A stretch of 51,795 nucleotides of DNA from Defluviitaleaceae bacterium (GCA_009780585.1 WQZS01000023.1:1-51795); one strand, 5' to 3'. Positions 43,837 to 51,795 are shown, numbered from the stretch's first letter. Notes: generated by a model not told the origin, from the sequence alone. Made by a program: numbers and translations.

Positions 43837-45521
43837 ACCGATTCTATCCTTTCGGTGACACCTTCATCGGTCAGTTCGATGATGCGGTCGGCGTTTTGCA
43901 CGGTGCTTAGCCTGTGCGCGATTACGAACGCGGTACGCCCCTCGGCAAGCGCGTTTAGGCTTTCCATCACGATTTTTTCATTTTCCGCATCGAGCGCGCT
44001 CGTCGCCTCGTCGAATATCAATATCGGCGGGTTTTTCAAGAATACCCGCGCGATGCTCAGCCTTTGCTGTTGGCCGCCCGAAAGCCTTACGCCGCGCTGC
44101 CCTATGTCCGTGGCATACCCGTTCGGCAACTCCATGATAAAACCGTGCGCGTTGGCCTTTTTCGCCGCTTCGATCGCATCTTCCTCCGGCGCGTCCGGTT
44201 TCCCGTACAGGATATTTTCCATGACGGTCCCCGCGAACAGGAACACCTCCTGCCGTACGACGCCGATTTGCCGCCGCAAGGATCGGAGGGATACATCACG
44301 TACGTTGACGCCGTCGATGTATACCGCTCCGCCGCTTGCTTCATAGAACCGCGGCACAAGCGAACAAAGCGTGGATTTACCGATACCGGAACGTCCCACG
44401 ATGGCCACGGTCTCTCCTGCCCTCACTTCAAGGTTCACATTACGGAATACGTATCCATGTTCTTTATCGTAACGGAACGAAACGTTATCGAATCGGATGC
44501 GACCCTTCGTGACGTTTAATTCCCCTGCGTTTTCCGCGTCCCGTATGTCGGGTTCGGTATCCAATACCTCGAGGAAGCGGACGAAACCCGTAAACCCCGC
44601 TTGGAAGAACGGGATCAATTCCGCCAGCAACGGGACGGGCTTGGTCAGGTAAGCGACGTACATCACGAATACGAGCAGGACCGCGATCTCCAGCGACCCG
44701 GCCGCGATCCACACGCCTCCGGCGACCACGATAACCACCGTTAACAACGGCGTAAACAAATATTCGACGAACGATAAAAGCAGGGATTCGCTTTTATAGA
44801 TTCCTTCCCTGCTTTTATAGAACCGATTATTTTGGACGGAAAATTTCCGTATTTCTTCATCCTCGTTGGCGAAGCTCTTGACGACGCGTATGCCGGAAAG
44901 GTTTTCCTGCGCGGCGATGTTAATGTCAGCGATGCGTTCCAAATTTGTTTTATATGACCGTTGGAGTTTTCTGTAAAAAACGAATACATAGAACCCGATA
45001 CCCAGCAAAACGGCGAAGATCAGCACCGCAAGCCGCCAATTGATGTACAAAAGAATCACGGTCGAACCCGTGAACTGGATGAAATAGGTTAGCGCCATGA
45101 TCGGTACGTGGTGGTAAATCTCGGATATGCTGTACAGGTCGTTGGTTAGGCGGGACATGAGTTCGCCGGTGTTCCTCCCGTCGTAGAAGCTGAAGGGAAG
45201 CCTTTGGTAATGGGCGAAAAGCTCCGCGCGCAGGTTGCGCTCTATTTTCGCGCCCAATACGTGGCCCATCCAATCGTTGAACGTCCCCGCGGCTGTTTGG
45301 ACGATGATAACGGCAAGCATTAACGCGCCGACGCGCAGTATTTCGGGGAGGACGTTTGACATACCCGACGCGAGTATATCGCTTGTGATATGCCTCACGA
45401 ACAAAGGCAAAACAAGCAAACACGCGGCCGATATGATGGCGGCGAACATATTCGCGGCAAAAAGGCCCTTGTATGGTCCGTAGTATGAGATGAACCTGCG
45501 GAGATTCGATGGCTTCCCCAT
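43833..45521 (-). CDS. ABC exporter, fused membrane and ATPase domains
   Basis: 562 aa from the ATG at 45521 (GGGAG SD; the frame extends to 45569 inside the UvrA gene without one). N-terminal six-helix exporter domain (about 1-310), then ATPase with Walker A GRSGIGKSTLC, signature LSGGQQQR, Walker B ILIFDEATSALD and switch His in FVIAHRLSTV. Such half-transporters dimerise to export drugs, lipids or peptides. It follows the UvrA paralogue stop by 2 nt, so both are made together; a drug-export role is inferred. Confidence 0.9.
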   Translation of the reverse strand: MGKPSNLRRFISYYGPYKGLFAANMFAAIISAACLLVLPLFVRHITSDILASGMSNVLPEILRVGALMLAVIIVQTAAGTFNDWMGHVLGAKIERNLRAELFAHYQRLPFSFYDGRNTGELMSRLTNDLYSISEIYHHVPIMALTYFIQFTGSTVILLYINWRLAVLIFAVLLGIGFYVFVFYRKLQRSYKTNLERIADINIAAQENLSGIRVVKSFANEDEEIRKFSVQNNRFYKSREGIYKSESLLLSFVEYLFTPLLTVVIVVAGGVWIAAGSLEIAVLLVFVMYVAYLTKPVPLLAELIPFFQAGFTGFVRFLEVLDTEPDIRDAENAGELNVTKGRIRFDNVSFRYDKEHGYVFRNVNLEVRAGETVAIVGRSGIGKSTLCSLVPRFYEASGGAVYIDGVNVRDVSLRSLRRQIGVVRQEVFLFAGTVMENILYGKPDAPEEDAIEAAKKANAHGFIMELPNGYATDIGQRGVRLSGGQQQRLSIARVFLKNPPILIFDEATSALDAENEKIVMESLNALAEGRTAFVIAHRLSTVQNADRIIELTDEGVTERIESV

Positions 45522-45523
45522 GG

Positions 45524-48409
45524 TTACAGCTCCCGTTTTAAGAATCTCCCCGTATACGACCGCTCGCATTTCGCCACTTCCTCGGGGGTGCCGTGGGCGA
45601 CGATTTCCCCGCCCCCGTCGCCGCCGTCGGGGCCGAGGTCGATCACGTAGTCGGCGGACTTGATCACGTCGAGGTTGTGCTCGATGACCAGCACCGTATG
45701 GCCCGAATCCACCAGCTTATTAATGCTGATCAGTAATTTTTCAATATCGGCGATGTGCAAGCCGGTGGTGGGCTCGTCCAGGATATAGAGGTTGTGCGAG
45801 CCGCGCTTGATCTTCGCCAGCTCCCACGCGAGCTTGACGCGCTGGGCTTCGCCGCCGGAAAGGGTGGTCGAGCTTTGCCCGAGGGTCATGTACCCCAGCC
45901 CCAGGTCGTCCATGATGCCCAGCTTGTGGCTGATGTATTTATGTTCTTTAAAGAACGCTTTCGCTTCCTCCACGGTTAGATCAAGCACGTCGCCGATGGA
46001 TTTGCCGTTCCATTTCACTTCCAGCCCTTCTTCGGAGAAGCGCCGCCCCTTGCACACGGGGCAGGTCATTTCGATGTCGGCCATAAATTGTAATTGCGTG
46101 GTGATGATGCCGTCGCCCGTGCAATGCTCGCAGCGCGTGCCGTTGGCGTGGGTGAGGGAAAAGTCGATCAGCTCGAAGCCCTTGGCTTTCGCGTCGTCGG
46201 TGGCGGCGAAGAGCTTGCGGATTTGGTCGAAGATGCCTACGTAGGTGGCGGGGTTCGACTTCGAATTGCGCCCGATGGCGGATTGGTCAATGTTGATGAT
46301 GTGGGTGATTTCGTCGTAGCCCAGCAGCATGTCGTGCTCGCCGGGGACGATACGCGCCTGCCGCTTTAACACATCGATTTGCTTAAAGAGCGTTTCGTAT
46401 ATGAGCGTGGACTTGCCCGAGCCGCTTACCCCCGTGATGCACAGGAAAACGCCCAGCGGCAAATCGACCGTGATGTTCTTTAGGTTATTTTCCCGCGCGC
46501 CCATGATGGTGATGTAGTGGTCGTTGGGGGCGCGGCGTCGCTTCGGCAAGCGGATATTCTTTTCGCCCGATAAATAAGCGCCTGTCAGCGATTCCTTATT
46601 CGCCGTCATTTCGCGGCTTGTCCCGCTGGCGAGGATGTTGCCGCCGTGGATGCCCGGCCCCGGGCCGATTTCGATCAGGTAGTCCGCGTTTTTCATGGTT
46701 TCCAGGTCGTGTTCGATGACGACGACGGTATTGCCGATGTCGCGGAGTTTTTTCATGATATCGATGACTTTGGCGGAGTCGCGCGGGTGCAGGCCGATGC
46801 TGGGCTCGTCCATGATGTAGAGCATCCCCATCAGCTCGCTCGAAATTTGGGTAGACATTTTGATCCGCTGCATTTCCCCGCCGGAAATGGAGTCGCTGCG
46901 CCGCCCCAAGTTTAGATAATACAAACCCACATCGATGAGGAGCTGCACGCGCTTGACAAGCTCGCGCACGATGCTTTCCGCCACTTCAGCGTTGTGGCCC
47001 TTAAATTCCACCCCTTGCAAGAACTCGATAAATTTTTTGAGCTGCATCGCGGACAGCTCGTGGATATTTTTACCGCCGACCTTTACCGACAGGCGCGATT
47101 TTTTCAAACGCCCGCCGCCGCAATCGGGGCAGGTGGTTTCCACCATCACGTCCTTGATGAAGTCCGGGTCCCAGCCGTTGTCCTTCGAATTGCGCAGCCA
47201 ATGCTTGTACTGCCAGTTGATATCACCCACCACGCCGCCCCAAGGCCAGCCCTTACCCACGATCCAATTGCGCTTTTTGGAATCGGGCGGCTGGATGAAG
47301 TTGACCGTTTCGCCGTTGGTGCCGTGGAGTAAAATCTCCCGCTCCCTGTCCTTTAATTTATTAAACGGCGTGTGCAGGCTCACGTTAAACTGCTGTGAAA
47401 CGCTGTACATCACGATCCAGCGGTACGTATCGCGGAAGGGTTTTTTCAACACGCTTTGGCGGAAGCACCCTTCGGCGACGCTTTTTTCGGGGTCGTCCAC
47501 GCAGAAGCGCGGTTCCACTACATGGGATTTGCCGATGCCGAAGCAGGTATTGCACGCGCTGCCCTCGTTGTTAAAGGAAAAATGGAAGGCTTGCAATTCG
47601 CACAGCACGAAATGGTGCTCGGGGCAAAAATACTTGCGGTAGAATTTTTCGAACGCGGCGGCTTGCGCGTCGTCCTTTGGGGCGGAAATGATTTCCGCGC
47701 GCATCATGATAGCGTCGTCCAGGGAAATCATCGCCGCTTCGATCGTCTTGGAAATATGCGCGTGCATCCCGGGCTTTAACGTAAACGTTTCGATGATGAT
47801 TTCCATTTTGTATTCGCGGTTTTCGTCCAGCTCGCGCTTTTCGGATAAGTCGAAGGGCTCCCCGTCCACCAGCAGCCGTTTGTAGCCTTTTTTCCTGATC
47901 ATATCGAACAGATATGTAAAATCCGTCCCCGGTATCTTGGCGGTGGGTACGCGCAGCTCCGCCACCGTACCCGCGGGCAGCGACGCGATATGCTCCGCCA
48001 AACGCGGCGCGTTCACTTGTTTAAGGGGATGCGCGCACACGGGGCACTCCCCCACCCCCACCGTCGCGTACAACAGGCGCAGATAATCCGCGATGTCCGT
48101 CACCGTACCCACGGTGGAGCGCGGGTTAAAGTTCCCCTTCTTTTGCTCGATCGAAACCACGGGGGACAAGCCGCGCACGTATTTGACGTTCGGCTTCTTT
48201 ACTTGATTGATGCGCCCCTTGGCGAAGTTGGAGATCGACTCCAAAAAACGCCGCTGCCCTTCGCCGTAAATCACGTCGAACACCAGCGACGACTTGCCCG
48301 AACCCGACACGCCCGTAACCACGGTCAATTGGTCGCGCGGGATTTCCACGTCCACGTTCTTCAAATTGTTCTGATTCGCCCCGATGACCTCAATTGTCTG
48401 CCTTACCAT
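45524..48409 (-). CDS. UvrA paralogue (ABC-type DNA-binding ATPase)
   Basis: 961 aa. Two ABC ATPase modules: Walker A GVSGSGKSSLVFDVI (about 33-47) and GVSGSGKSTLIYETL (late), with signatures SISGGEMQRIKM and TLSGGEAQRVKLAWEL. Cys-pair zinc sites: ACNTC, TTCPDCGGGRL, RCEHCTGDG and MTCPVCKGRR. The first-module text (SISNFAKGRINQVKKP instead of the usual SLSAYARQFL) and the neighbourhood suggest a paralogue, not the housekeeping UvrA; uvrB/uvrC are not adjacent. Related paralogues protect against DNA-intercalating drugs. Its ATG lies within the last codons of the nucleotidyltransferase gene. Confidence 0.87.
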   Translation of the reverse strand: MVRQTIEVIGANQNNLKNVDVEIPRDQLTVVTGVSGSGKSSLVFDVIYGEGQRRFLESISNFAKGRINQVKKPNVKYVRGLSPVVSIEQKKGNFNPRSTVGTVTDIADYLRLLYATVGVGECPVCAHPLKQVNAPRLAEHIASLPAGTVAELRVPTAKIPGTDFTYLFDMIRKKGYKRLLVDGEPFDLSEKRELDENREYKMEIIIETFTLKPGMHAHISKTIEAAMISLDDAIMMRAEIISAPKDDAQAAAFEKFYRKYFCPEHHFVLCELQAFHFSFNNEGSACNTCFGIGKSHVVEPRFCVDDPEKSVAEGCFRQSVLKKPFRDTYRWIVMYSVSQQFNVSLHTPFNKLKDREREILLHGTNGETVNFIQPPDSKKRNWIVGKGWPWGGVVGDINWQYKHWLRNSKDNGWDPDFIKDVMVETTCPDCGGGRLKKSRLSVKVGGKNIHELSAMQLKKFIEFLQGVEFKGHNAEVAESIVRELVKRVQLLIDVGLYYLNLGRRSDSISGGEMQRIKMSTQISSELMGMLYIMDEPSIGLHPRDSAKVIDIMKKLRDIGNTVVVIEHDLETMKNADYLIEIGPGPGIHGGNILASGTSREMTANKESLTGAYLSGEKNIRLPKRRRAPNDHYITIMGARENNLKNITVDLPLGVFLCITGVSGSGKSTLIYETLFKQIDVLKRQARIVPGEHDMLLGYDEITHIINIDQSAIGRNSKSNPATYVGIFDQIRKLFAATDDAKAKGFELIDFSLTHANGTRCEHCTGDGIITTQLQFMADIEMTCPVCKGRRFSEEGLEVKWNGKSIGDVLDLTVEEAKAFFKEHKYISHKLGIMDDLGLGYMTLGQSSTTLSGGEAQRVKLAWELAKIKRGSHNLYILDEPTTGLHIADIEKLLISINKLVDSGHTVLVIEHNLDVIKSADYVIDLGPDGGDGGGEIVAHGTPEEVAKCERSYTGRFLKREL

Positions 48410-49323
48410 TGGTTTGCCTCCATGTTTTCGATATACATGAACGCCACTTCCTCCACGGCGTCCCTGCTTTTGGGTGTGATGCGCGTATACTCCGTCACCC
48501 GGGCGACGACCCCGGCTTCTTCCAAGAATTGAAAAACGTGATATATTTCGTGGGCTGTCAAGCGGAAGTGCTTGACAAGGGACGTGACCGTCCGTACCTC
48601 GCCGCCGGCCATGTAGCTGACTACGGGCTGTTTGAGCATTTCGAGGTTATCCGTCAGGAATTGTTTGAAGAACCGCAGCGCCTCCCACACTTCGTCGCAT
48701 GCCATTTCGCCCTGCATCGGCTTGAGGTAGATGTGTTCGACCGCTTGGGGTGCGTATTCCATTACCTTTAATAACGCCTCGCGGCTCGGCGGTTTGCCGT
48801 CCAGCACCAAGCGCATGTTGGCGTAGGCTTCCGCCGTCTTAAGCAGCCAAAACTGCGCGTACAACGGGTCGTCCTTCACCGTCAGCCACTTTTCGATTTT
48901 CTCCATGTCGCCGACGAGCCACGTCGCGTATTGGAACAGGGACAGGGCTTGGTCGTCCGCACCCATACTCCCTTGGAACTCGGCGATAAAATCCCGCAGG
49001 CTGTCGTCCTTGGCGTACACCACCCGCGCCTTGTGGTAAAACGAATGGGACCAGCCGCCGCCAAGGCTCCCTTCTATGTGCCGCTTAAAGCCGAATTCGA
49101 CGACCAGCTTAACGTTTAAGATCAAGCCGTCTTCTTCTATGCAAAACTCGTGGGTGGGCAGCTTTATTTCCCGCACCAGCACGATGATATCTATGTCCGA
49201 TTTTTCCCACACGGTATCGTTGGCCATGCTGCCGTACAGGATGACCGCGCGTACGTTGGGGTCGGGCTTGATTTTGTCGGTGAAGGCTTGCAAGGCGTTT
49301 TCGAAGCGGGTTTTAATGTCCAT
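48403..49323 (-). CDS. Nucleotidyltransferase-domain protein with C-terminal helical/winged-helix part
   Basis: 306 aa. Nucleotidyltransferase core with ILYGSMANDTVWEKSDIDII (Gly-Ser then Asp-x-Asp about 10 residues on) and a third acidic residue probably in LNVKLVVEF. The middle (about 120-220) is helical, HEPN-like; the end (VRTVTSLVKHFRLTAHEIYH, FLEEAGVVARVTEYTRIT) resembles a winged helix. Such proteins modify small molecules or macromolecules with nucleotides, or act as MNT-type antitoxins. First gene of a four-gene operon with the UvrA paralogue, exporter and P-loop kinase. The stop overlaps the next start by 7 nt. Confidence 0.8.
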   Translation of the reverse strand: MDIKTRFENALQAFTDKIKPDPNVRAVILYGSMANDTVWEKSDIDIIVLVREIKLPTHEFCIEEDGLILNVKLVVEFGFKRHIEGSLGGGWSHSFYHKARVVYAKDDSLRDFIAEFQGSMGADDQALSLFQYATWLVGDMEKIEKWLTVKDDPLYAQFWLLKTAEAYANMRLVLDGKPPSREALLKVMEYAPQAVEHIYLKPMQGEMACDEVWEALRFFKQFLTDNLEMLKQPVVSYMAGGEVRTVTSLVKHFRLTAHEIYHVFQFLEEAGVVARVTEYTRITPKSRDAVEEVAFMYIENMEANQW

Positions 49324-49356
49324 TCACATCATCCTTATAGGGGGTTTGCTTGCCGG

Positions 49357-49393
49357 ATAATAAGCGTAAAGGTTGACACCGCGTCAATGTCAA
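49357..49393 (-). promoter_or_regulatory. Possible promoter with TTGAC inverted repeat before the nucleotidyltransferase operon
   Basis: Minus strand TTGACG (49387-49382) and TATTAT (49362-49357) with a long 19-nt spacer; a second TTGACA lies at 49393-49388. The -35 is part of an inverted repeat TTGAC-ACCGC-GTCAA (49373-49387), which could be an operator. Confidence 0.35.
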
Positions 49394-49770
49394 GTCTTTT
49401 CTTCCCGCTCCATTTTCTTCTCCTGCTCCTGCTCGGCCATTTCCGCTTTTATCTCCCAATGGATAAGCACGGTGATGGCGCCGCGCAGGAAGATGATCGT
49501 CCCCAGGATAATCAGTTCGTTAAGGCTCCGCGCCGTTACCGTGCGCATGACCTCGCCCGCCAGTTTGAATTCAAGCGCCAGGGCGATCCCCTGCGCCAGC
49601 GTCAATTTGATGTGCTTTTCGTGGTGGAAGAATTTGTAAATGCTTTTCGCTACTGTAGTGACGAGTACCATGATGCCCAGCACGTCGCACATTATAATGG
49701 CGACCCTTACGAAGATGAACTTGTAATCGCTGAATACGTCGATTGCGTTTGTGATTGCGTCGATGCTCAT
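49390..49770 (-). CDS. DUF1622 membrane protein
   Basis: 126 aa with about three TM segments. The segment LTLAQGIALALEFKLAGEVM followed by TARSLNELIILGTIIFLRGA is characteristic of DUF1622, a membrane family of unknown function. C-terminus is charged and helical (EIKAEMAEQEQEKKMEREEK). SD AAGGGAAG, somewhat far (9 nt). Likely a single-gene unit divergent from the ParB-like gene. Confidence 0.82.
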   Translation of the reverse strand: MSIDAITNAIDVFSDYKFIFVRVAIIMCDVLGIMVLVTTVAKSIYKFFHHEKHIKLTLAQGIALALEFKLAGEVMRTVTARSLNELIILGTIIFLRGAITVLIHWEIKAEMAEQEQEKKMEREEKT

Positions 49771-49837
49771 TCTAACCAGCTTCCCTTTAAATAGATTGTT
49801 TGATATCGAAGCGTATAATACCGCAAAGAAAATATGT

Positions 49838-49866
49838 TTGACAAAACATTGTCCTGTGTTTATGAT
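49838..49866 (+). promoter_or_regulatory. Near-consensus promoter of the ParB-like gene
   Basis: TTGACA (49838-49843), 17-nt spacer, TATGAT (49861-49866). The transcript would start near 49873, 24 nt before the ATG. Confidence 0.7.
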
Positions 49867-49896
49867 TTCGAAAATTCGTTCTGCGGAGGATTATAT

Positions 49897-50820
49897 ATGC
49901 GCGTGCATAAAAACGCAAGCAAGCAAGCGGTAAGGATTCCGTTACACCTCGTTGGGCCGCATCCGGCCGACCCGTTTAAGCCGTACGGCGACGATAAACT
50001 GCGCGAGCTGGCCGAAAGCATCGCGTCATACGGGTTGTTCGAACCGATTATCGTGAAGGAAAAAGGGGACGGAACATACGCGATATTGGCGGGCAAAAAC
50101 CGCGTGAACGCGTGCGGGTTAAACGGCCAAACCGAAATCGAAGCCTATATATGCGACGCGGACGAGGACACGGCTTACATGATCATCACCGATTCAAACC
50201 TAAAGCACCGCGACCGTCTGCTGCCGTCGGAGCGCGGGTTCGCGTACCGTATGCAGTTGGAGGCGTTGAAGCGGCAGGGGAAAAGGAGTGATTTGGAGAG
50301 GGATATAACTTCGTCTCAAATTGAGACAAAGTTACGTTCAAGCGAAATACTTGCCACGCATAATTCCGTTGGAAGGAGCGATATTGACAGATACATCCGC
50401 CTAACCTACCTCATCCCCGAAATACTCGAACATATAGACAACGGCCACCTACCCTTCATGGCGGGCGTTGACCTTTCCTACCTCGATACCCCTTCCCAAA
50501 CGATCGTCTACGAACAGCTCCTTTACGGCGCGGCCGCGGAAATCGACTTGAAGAAAAGCGCGCATATCAAGCAACTGTATAAAAAACACGGCACCTTCAC
50601 GGAGGATATGCTCAACGCCCTGCGCTTCCAAAGCCGCGGCATAAGCGAACGGGTAGTGCCGCTCATCAACCGCAAGATGCTCAATACGCTCAACACCGAC
50701 ATCCCGTTGCCGGAGGATGACGAGGAATTGATCCACCTGTTCCTGGCGTTCCTGCGCGATACATTTAAGGCGCACGGGTCGCTGGATATATTAACCGTCA
50801 AGCGTGAGGTGTTTTATTGA
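49897..50820 (+). CDS. ParB/Spo0J-family DNA-binding protein, orphan (no ParA)
   Basis: 307 aa, from ATG at 49897 behind GGAGGA. N-terminal ParB nuclease-like/CTPase domain with LAESIASYGLFEPIIV, YAILAGKNRVNACGL (in place of GERR-A) and SNLKHRDRLLPSERGFAY. A helix-turn-helix region follows (SEILATHNSVGRSDIDRYIR) and a helical C-terminus. This subtype is common on plasmids and conjugative elements of Bacillota, where it partitions DNA or regulates genes. No parA or parS array is visible, and the locale (IS ends, decayed nuclease gene) suggests transferred DNA. Confidence 0.85.
   Translation: MRVHKNASKQAVRIPLHLVGPHPADPFKPYGDDKLRELAESIASYGLFEPIIVKEKGDGTYAILAGKNRVNACGLNGQTEIEAYICDADEDTAYMIITDSNLKHRDRLLPSERGFAYRMQLEALKRQGKRSDLERDITSSQIETKLRSSEILATHNSVGRSDIDRYIRLTYLIPEILEHIDNGHLPFMAGVDLSYLDTPSQTIVYEQLLYGAAAEIDLKKSAHIKQLYKKHGTFTEDMLNALRFQSRGISERVVPLINRKMLNTLNTDIPLPEDDEELIHLFLAFLRDTFKAHGSLDILTVKREVFY
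50306..50334. repeat. 29-bp interrupted palindrome inside the ParB-like gene
   Basis: Arms around the central A at 50320: GTCTCAA and TTGAGAC are perfect. The symmetry continues outward to 14 bp per arm with one mismatch (AACTTCGTCTCAA against TTGAGACAAAGTT). It codes for TSSQIETKL at the start of the HTH region. It could be a protein-binding site or an mRNA hairpin. Confidence 0.7.
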
Positions 50821-51144
50821 AGACCCGAAATTGAAAACGGCAACCGCTTGTGTTATTGGATGGAATTTATCAAAGCGGAAGGAGAAATTGAATTGGAAGC
50901 TGTAGCGAAAAGAGACCCGCTGATCGGGAAAGCGGTGGCACGGCTGATGGATTTATCCGCTGATGAAAAAACTCGCCTTCTTTACGAAGCCCGCGAGAAA
51001 GAACGGATGGATAACGAGAGCCGTGAAGATTGGGCTCGAACGGAAGAACGCGCAAAATGGCAGGGTGTGGTTAATAAAAAAGACGCGGCACTTGCTGAGC
51101 AAGCTGCGCTGATCGCAAACCTCCGCGCACGACTTGGCGAATAG
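50821..51144 (+). pseudogene. C-terminal remnant of an Rpn/PD-(D/E)XK nuclease-transposase-type gene
   Basis: Directly after the ParB stop, in the same frame, the sequence reads ENGNRLCYWMEFIKAEGEIE and then LMDLSADEKTRLLYEAREKE, which is the typical tail of Rpn-family (PD-(D/E)XK transposase-like) proteins, normally about 280-300 aa long. The entire nuclease core is missing and no RBS is evident, so this is a truncated relic of about 107 codons. It ends with a helical tail (KDAALAEQAALIANLRARLG). A short protein from an internal ATG (50860) is conceivable but unlikely. Confidence 0.7.
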
Positions 51145-51245
51145 CAATTAATCCAAAATAACCCCACTTTACCAACTAAAAAGCGAACCCCACTTTTTTA
51201 TGGGTAGATATGCACTAACGGTTTATTTTGACTGAAAGATAAAAC

Positions 51246-51281
51246 AGCGGTTCAAGGTTTTATTTTAACCGCTCTTTTTGT
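51246..51281. terminator. Hairpin terminator between the Rpn relic and the XRE gene
   Basis: AGCGGTT (51246-51252) pairs with AACCGCT (51267-51273), followed by CTTTTTGTTTT on the plus strand; on the minus strand GTTTTATC follows. It can serve both converging units. The 51145-51245 stretch before it contains no gene that I can see. Confidence 0.6.
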
Positions 51282-51290
51282 TTTGTTATT

Positions 51291-51593
51291 TTATATGCTC
51301 TTTATAAATGAAAGCAGGGCGATTTTTTGTTTGTTTGACAATCTATTCCAATTTTCCAATAGGTGTGCTTGTTCGGTTGTTAAATCTATCGGTAAATGAC
51401 TATCTGCAAAAAATTGTGAAACCGTTATACCCAATGCTTTACATATCGCTTGAAGTGTTGGTATCGTTGGTAGATTGTTGCGTTGGTACAAGGTTGACAA
51501 AGTTGATGGGGTCAATTCGGCTTCTTTCGCTAATTGCGTCATACTCCAACCTTTTTCGCGTTGAAGCGTTTTTATTTTTTCTAAAATATCCAA
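51291..51593 (-). CDS. XRE-family helix-turn-helix repressor
   Basis: About 100 aa from a TTG at 51593, preferred because GAGGTG lies 6 nt upstream and the protein then begins (M)DILEKIKTLQREKGWS as in relatives; the frame opens at 51623. HTH_3 domain: MTQLAKEAELTPSTLSTLYQ with LPTIPTLQAICKALGITVSQ, then a tail IDLTTEQAHLLENWNRLSNK seen in this small phage/ICE-like repressor group. Probably autoregulatory through the inverted repeat just upstream. Confidence 0.85.
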   Translation of the reverse strand: MDILEKIKTLQREKGWSMTQLAKEAELTPSTLSTLYQRNNLPTIPTLQAICKALGITVSQFFADSHLPIDLTTEQAHLLENWNRLSNKQKIALLSFIKSI

Positions 51594-51611
51594 AAACAAC
51601 ACCTCTTCCGC

Positions 51612-51633
51612 AAATTTACGCATACATAAATTT
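51612..51633. promoter_or_regulatory. Inverted repeat AAATTTA-N8-TAAATTT, candidate XRE operator
   Basis: Perfect 7-bp arms (51612-51618 and 51627-51633) lie 19 bp upstream of the predicted TTG start, where the repressor's own promoter or leader should be. AT-rich arms could arise by chance. Confidence 0.4.
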
Positions 51634-51675
51634 TAATACGAAAAAGCGTTGACAAGATAAACGCATGTGAGTAAT

Positions 51676-51710
51676 TGTACTGCACCAGTAAAAACGGACG
51701 GGGAAAGAAA
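51676..51710 (+). mobile_element. Left end of an IS150-like (IS3 family) insertion sequence
   Basis: TGTACTGCACCAGTAAAAAC begins an IS150-group terminal inverted repeat (TGTACTG-ACC- type). A terminator hairpin and orfA follow, in the order found in these elements. The rest of the element lies beyond the window, so its right end and target duplication cannot be checked. Confidence 0.65.
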
Positions 51711-51712
51711 AG

Positions 51713-51748
51713 CCTCCTATCGTATAATAAAAACGATGGGAGGTTTTT
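51713..51748 (+). terminator. Hairpin at the IS left end, shielding the transposase from outside transcription
   Basis: CCTCCTATCGT (51713-51723) pairs with ACGATGGGAGG (51733-51743, one G-U), followed by TTTTT. It ends 2 bp before the transposase ATG and its 3' arm supplies the GGGAGG SD, so folding would both stop incoming transcripts and hide the ribosome site. Confidence 0.7.
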
Positions 51749-51750
51749 AC

Positions 51751-51795
51751 ATGGCAAGGGGATATACACACATGAAAGTGTTGGAAGCGCAGTTA
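51751..51795 (+). CDS. IS3-family OrfA transposase, N-terminal fragment cut by window edge
   Basis: Fifteen codons: MARGYTHMKVLEAQL. This matches the start of IS150-group OrfA proteins (MARKYTHVKELEP-type), helix-turn-helix proteins that bind the element ends. SD GGGAGG 6-7 nt upstream. Completeness unknown. Confidence 0.6.
   Translation, partial: MARGYTHMKVLEAQL

Overview
The window (about 51.8 kb, roughly 50% G+C) looks like a chromosomal stretch of a low-to-medium-G+C Gram-positive anaerobe, most likely class Clostridia (Bacillota). The grounds are sugar ABC importers encoded without their own ATPase, SPII lipoprotein signals, an Mrp cluster of clostridial type, a DUF1576 membrane protein, a GH5/GH94 phosphorolysis operon, and G-rich Shine-Dalgarno (SD) sequences. 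This assignment is inferred from gene content; no rRNA or tRNA is present.

Region 1 (1-13,370, minus strand): behind a broken-off IS630-type transposase lies one nine-gene operon. It runs from a clear promoter at 13,370-13,341 to a terminator at 240-213. It encodes two complete sets of carbohydrate ABC importer parts (a giant 975-aa binding protein plus two permeases, and a 467-aa lipoprotein binding protein plus two permeases). Three unusual membrane or surface proteins sit between them: NHL repeat, YIP1 and DUF5696. There is no ATPase. This is the best candidate for an undescribed system.

Region 2 (13,387-18,890): a six-gene Mrp-type cation/proton antiporter operon (E-F-G-[A C-terminal part fused to B]-C-D) is divergent from a DUF1576 membrane protein.

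Region 3 (18,882-30,110): a hybrid histidine kinase with periplasmic-binding-protein sensor domains; an AraC regulator carrying an in-frame 39-bp minisatellite; gapA; a GH94 phosphorylase - GH5 endoglucanase - creatininase operon; an unknown two-TM protein; and an alkyltransferase-like gene preceded by a coupled 28-codon ORF.

Region 4 (30,262-39,230): a response regulator followed by two huge tandem paralogous hybrid kinases (sensor, PAS, HisKA, HATPase, REC, HPt). Both are paralogues of the kinase in region 3.

Region 5 (39,260-49,770, minus strand): M20 amidohydrolase, PcrA/UvrD helicase, a RelE-type toxin-antitoxin pair, and a tightly packed set of P-loop kinase, ABC exporter, UvrA paralogue and nucleotidyltransferase, then a DUF1622 protein.

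Region 6 (49,838-51,795): accessory DNA with an orphan ParB-like gene, a decayed Rpn-type nuclease gene, an XRE repressor and the left end of an IS150-like (IS3 family) element. Most genes are tightly packed with ATGA or TAATG overlaps. A repeated device, a stop codon running straight into a G6 SD with the next start 12-13 nt away, recurs at several junctions.
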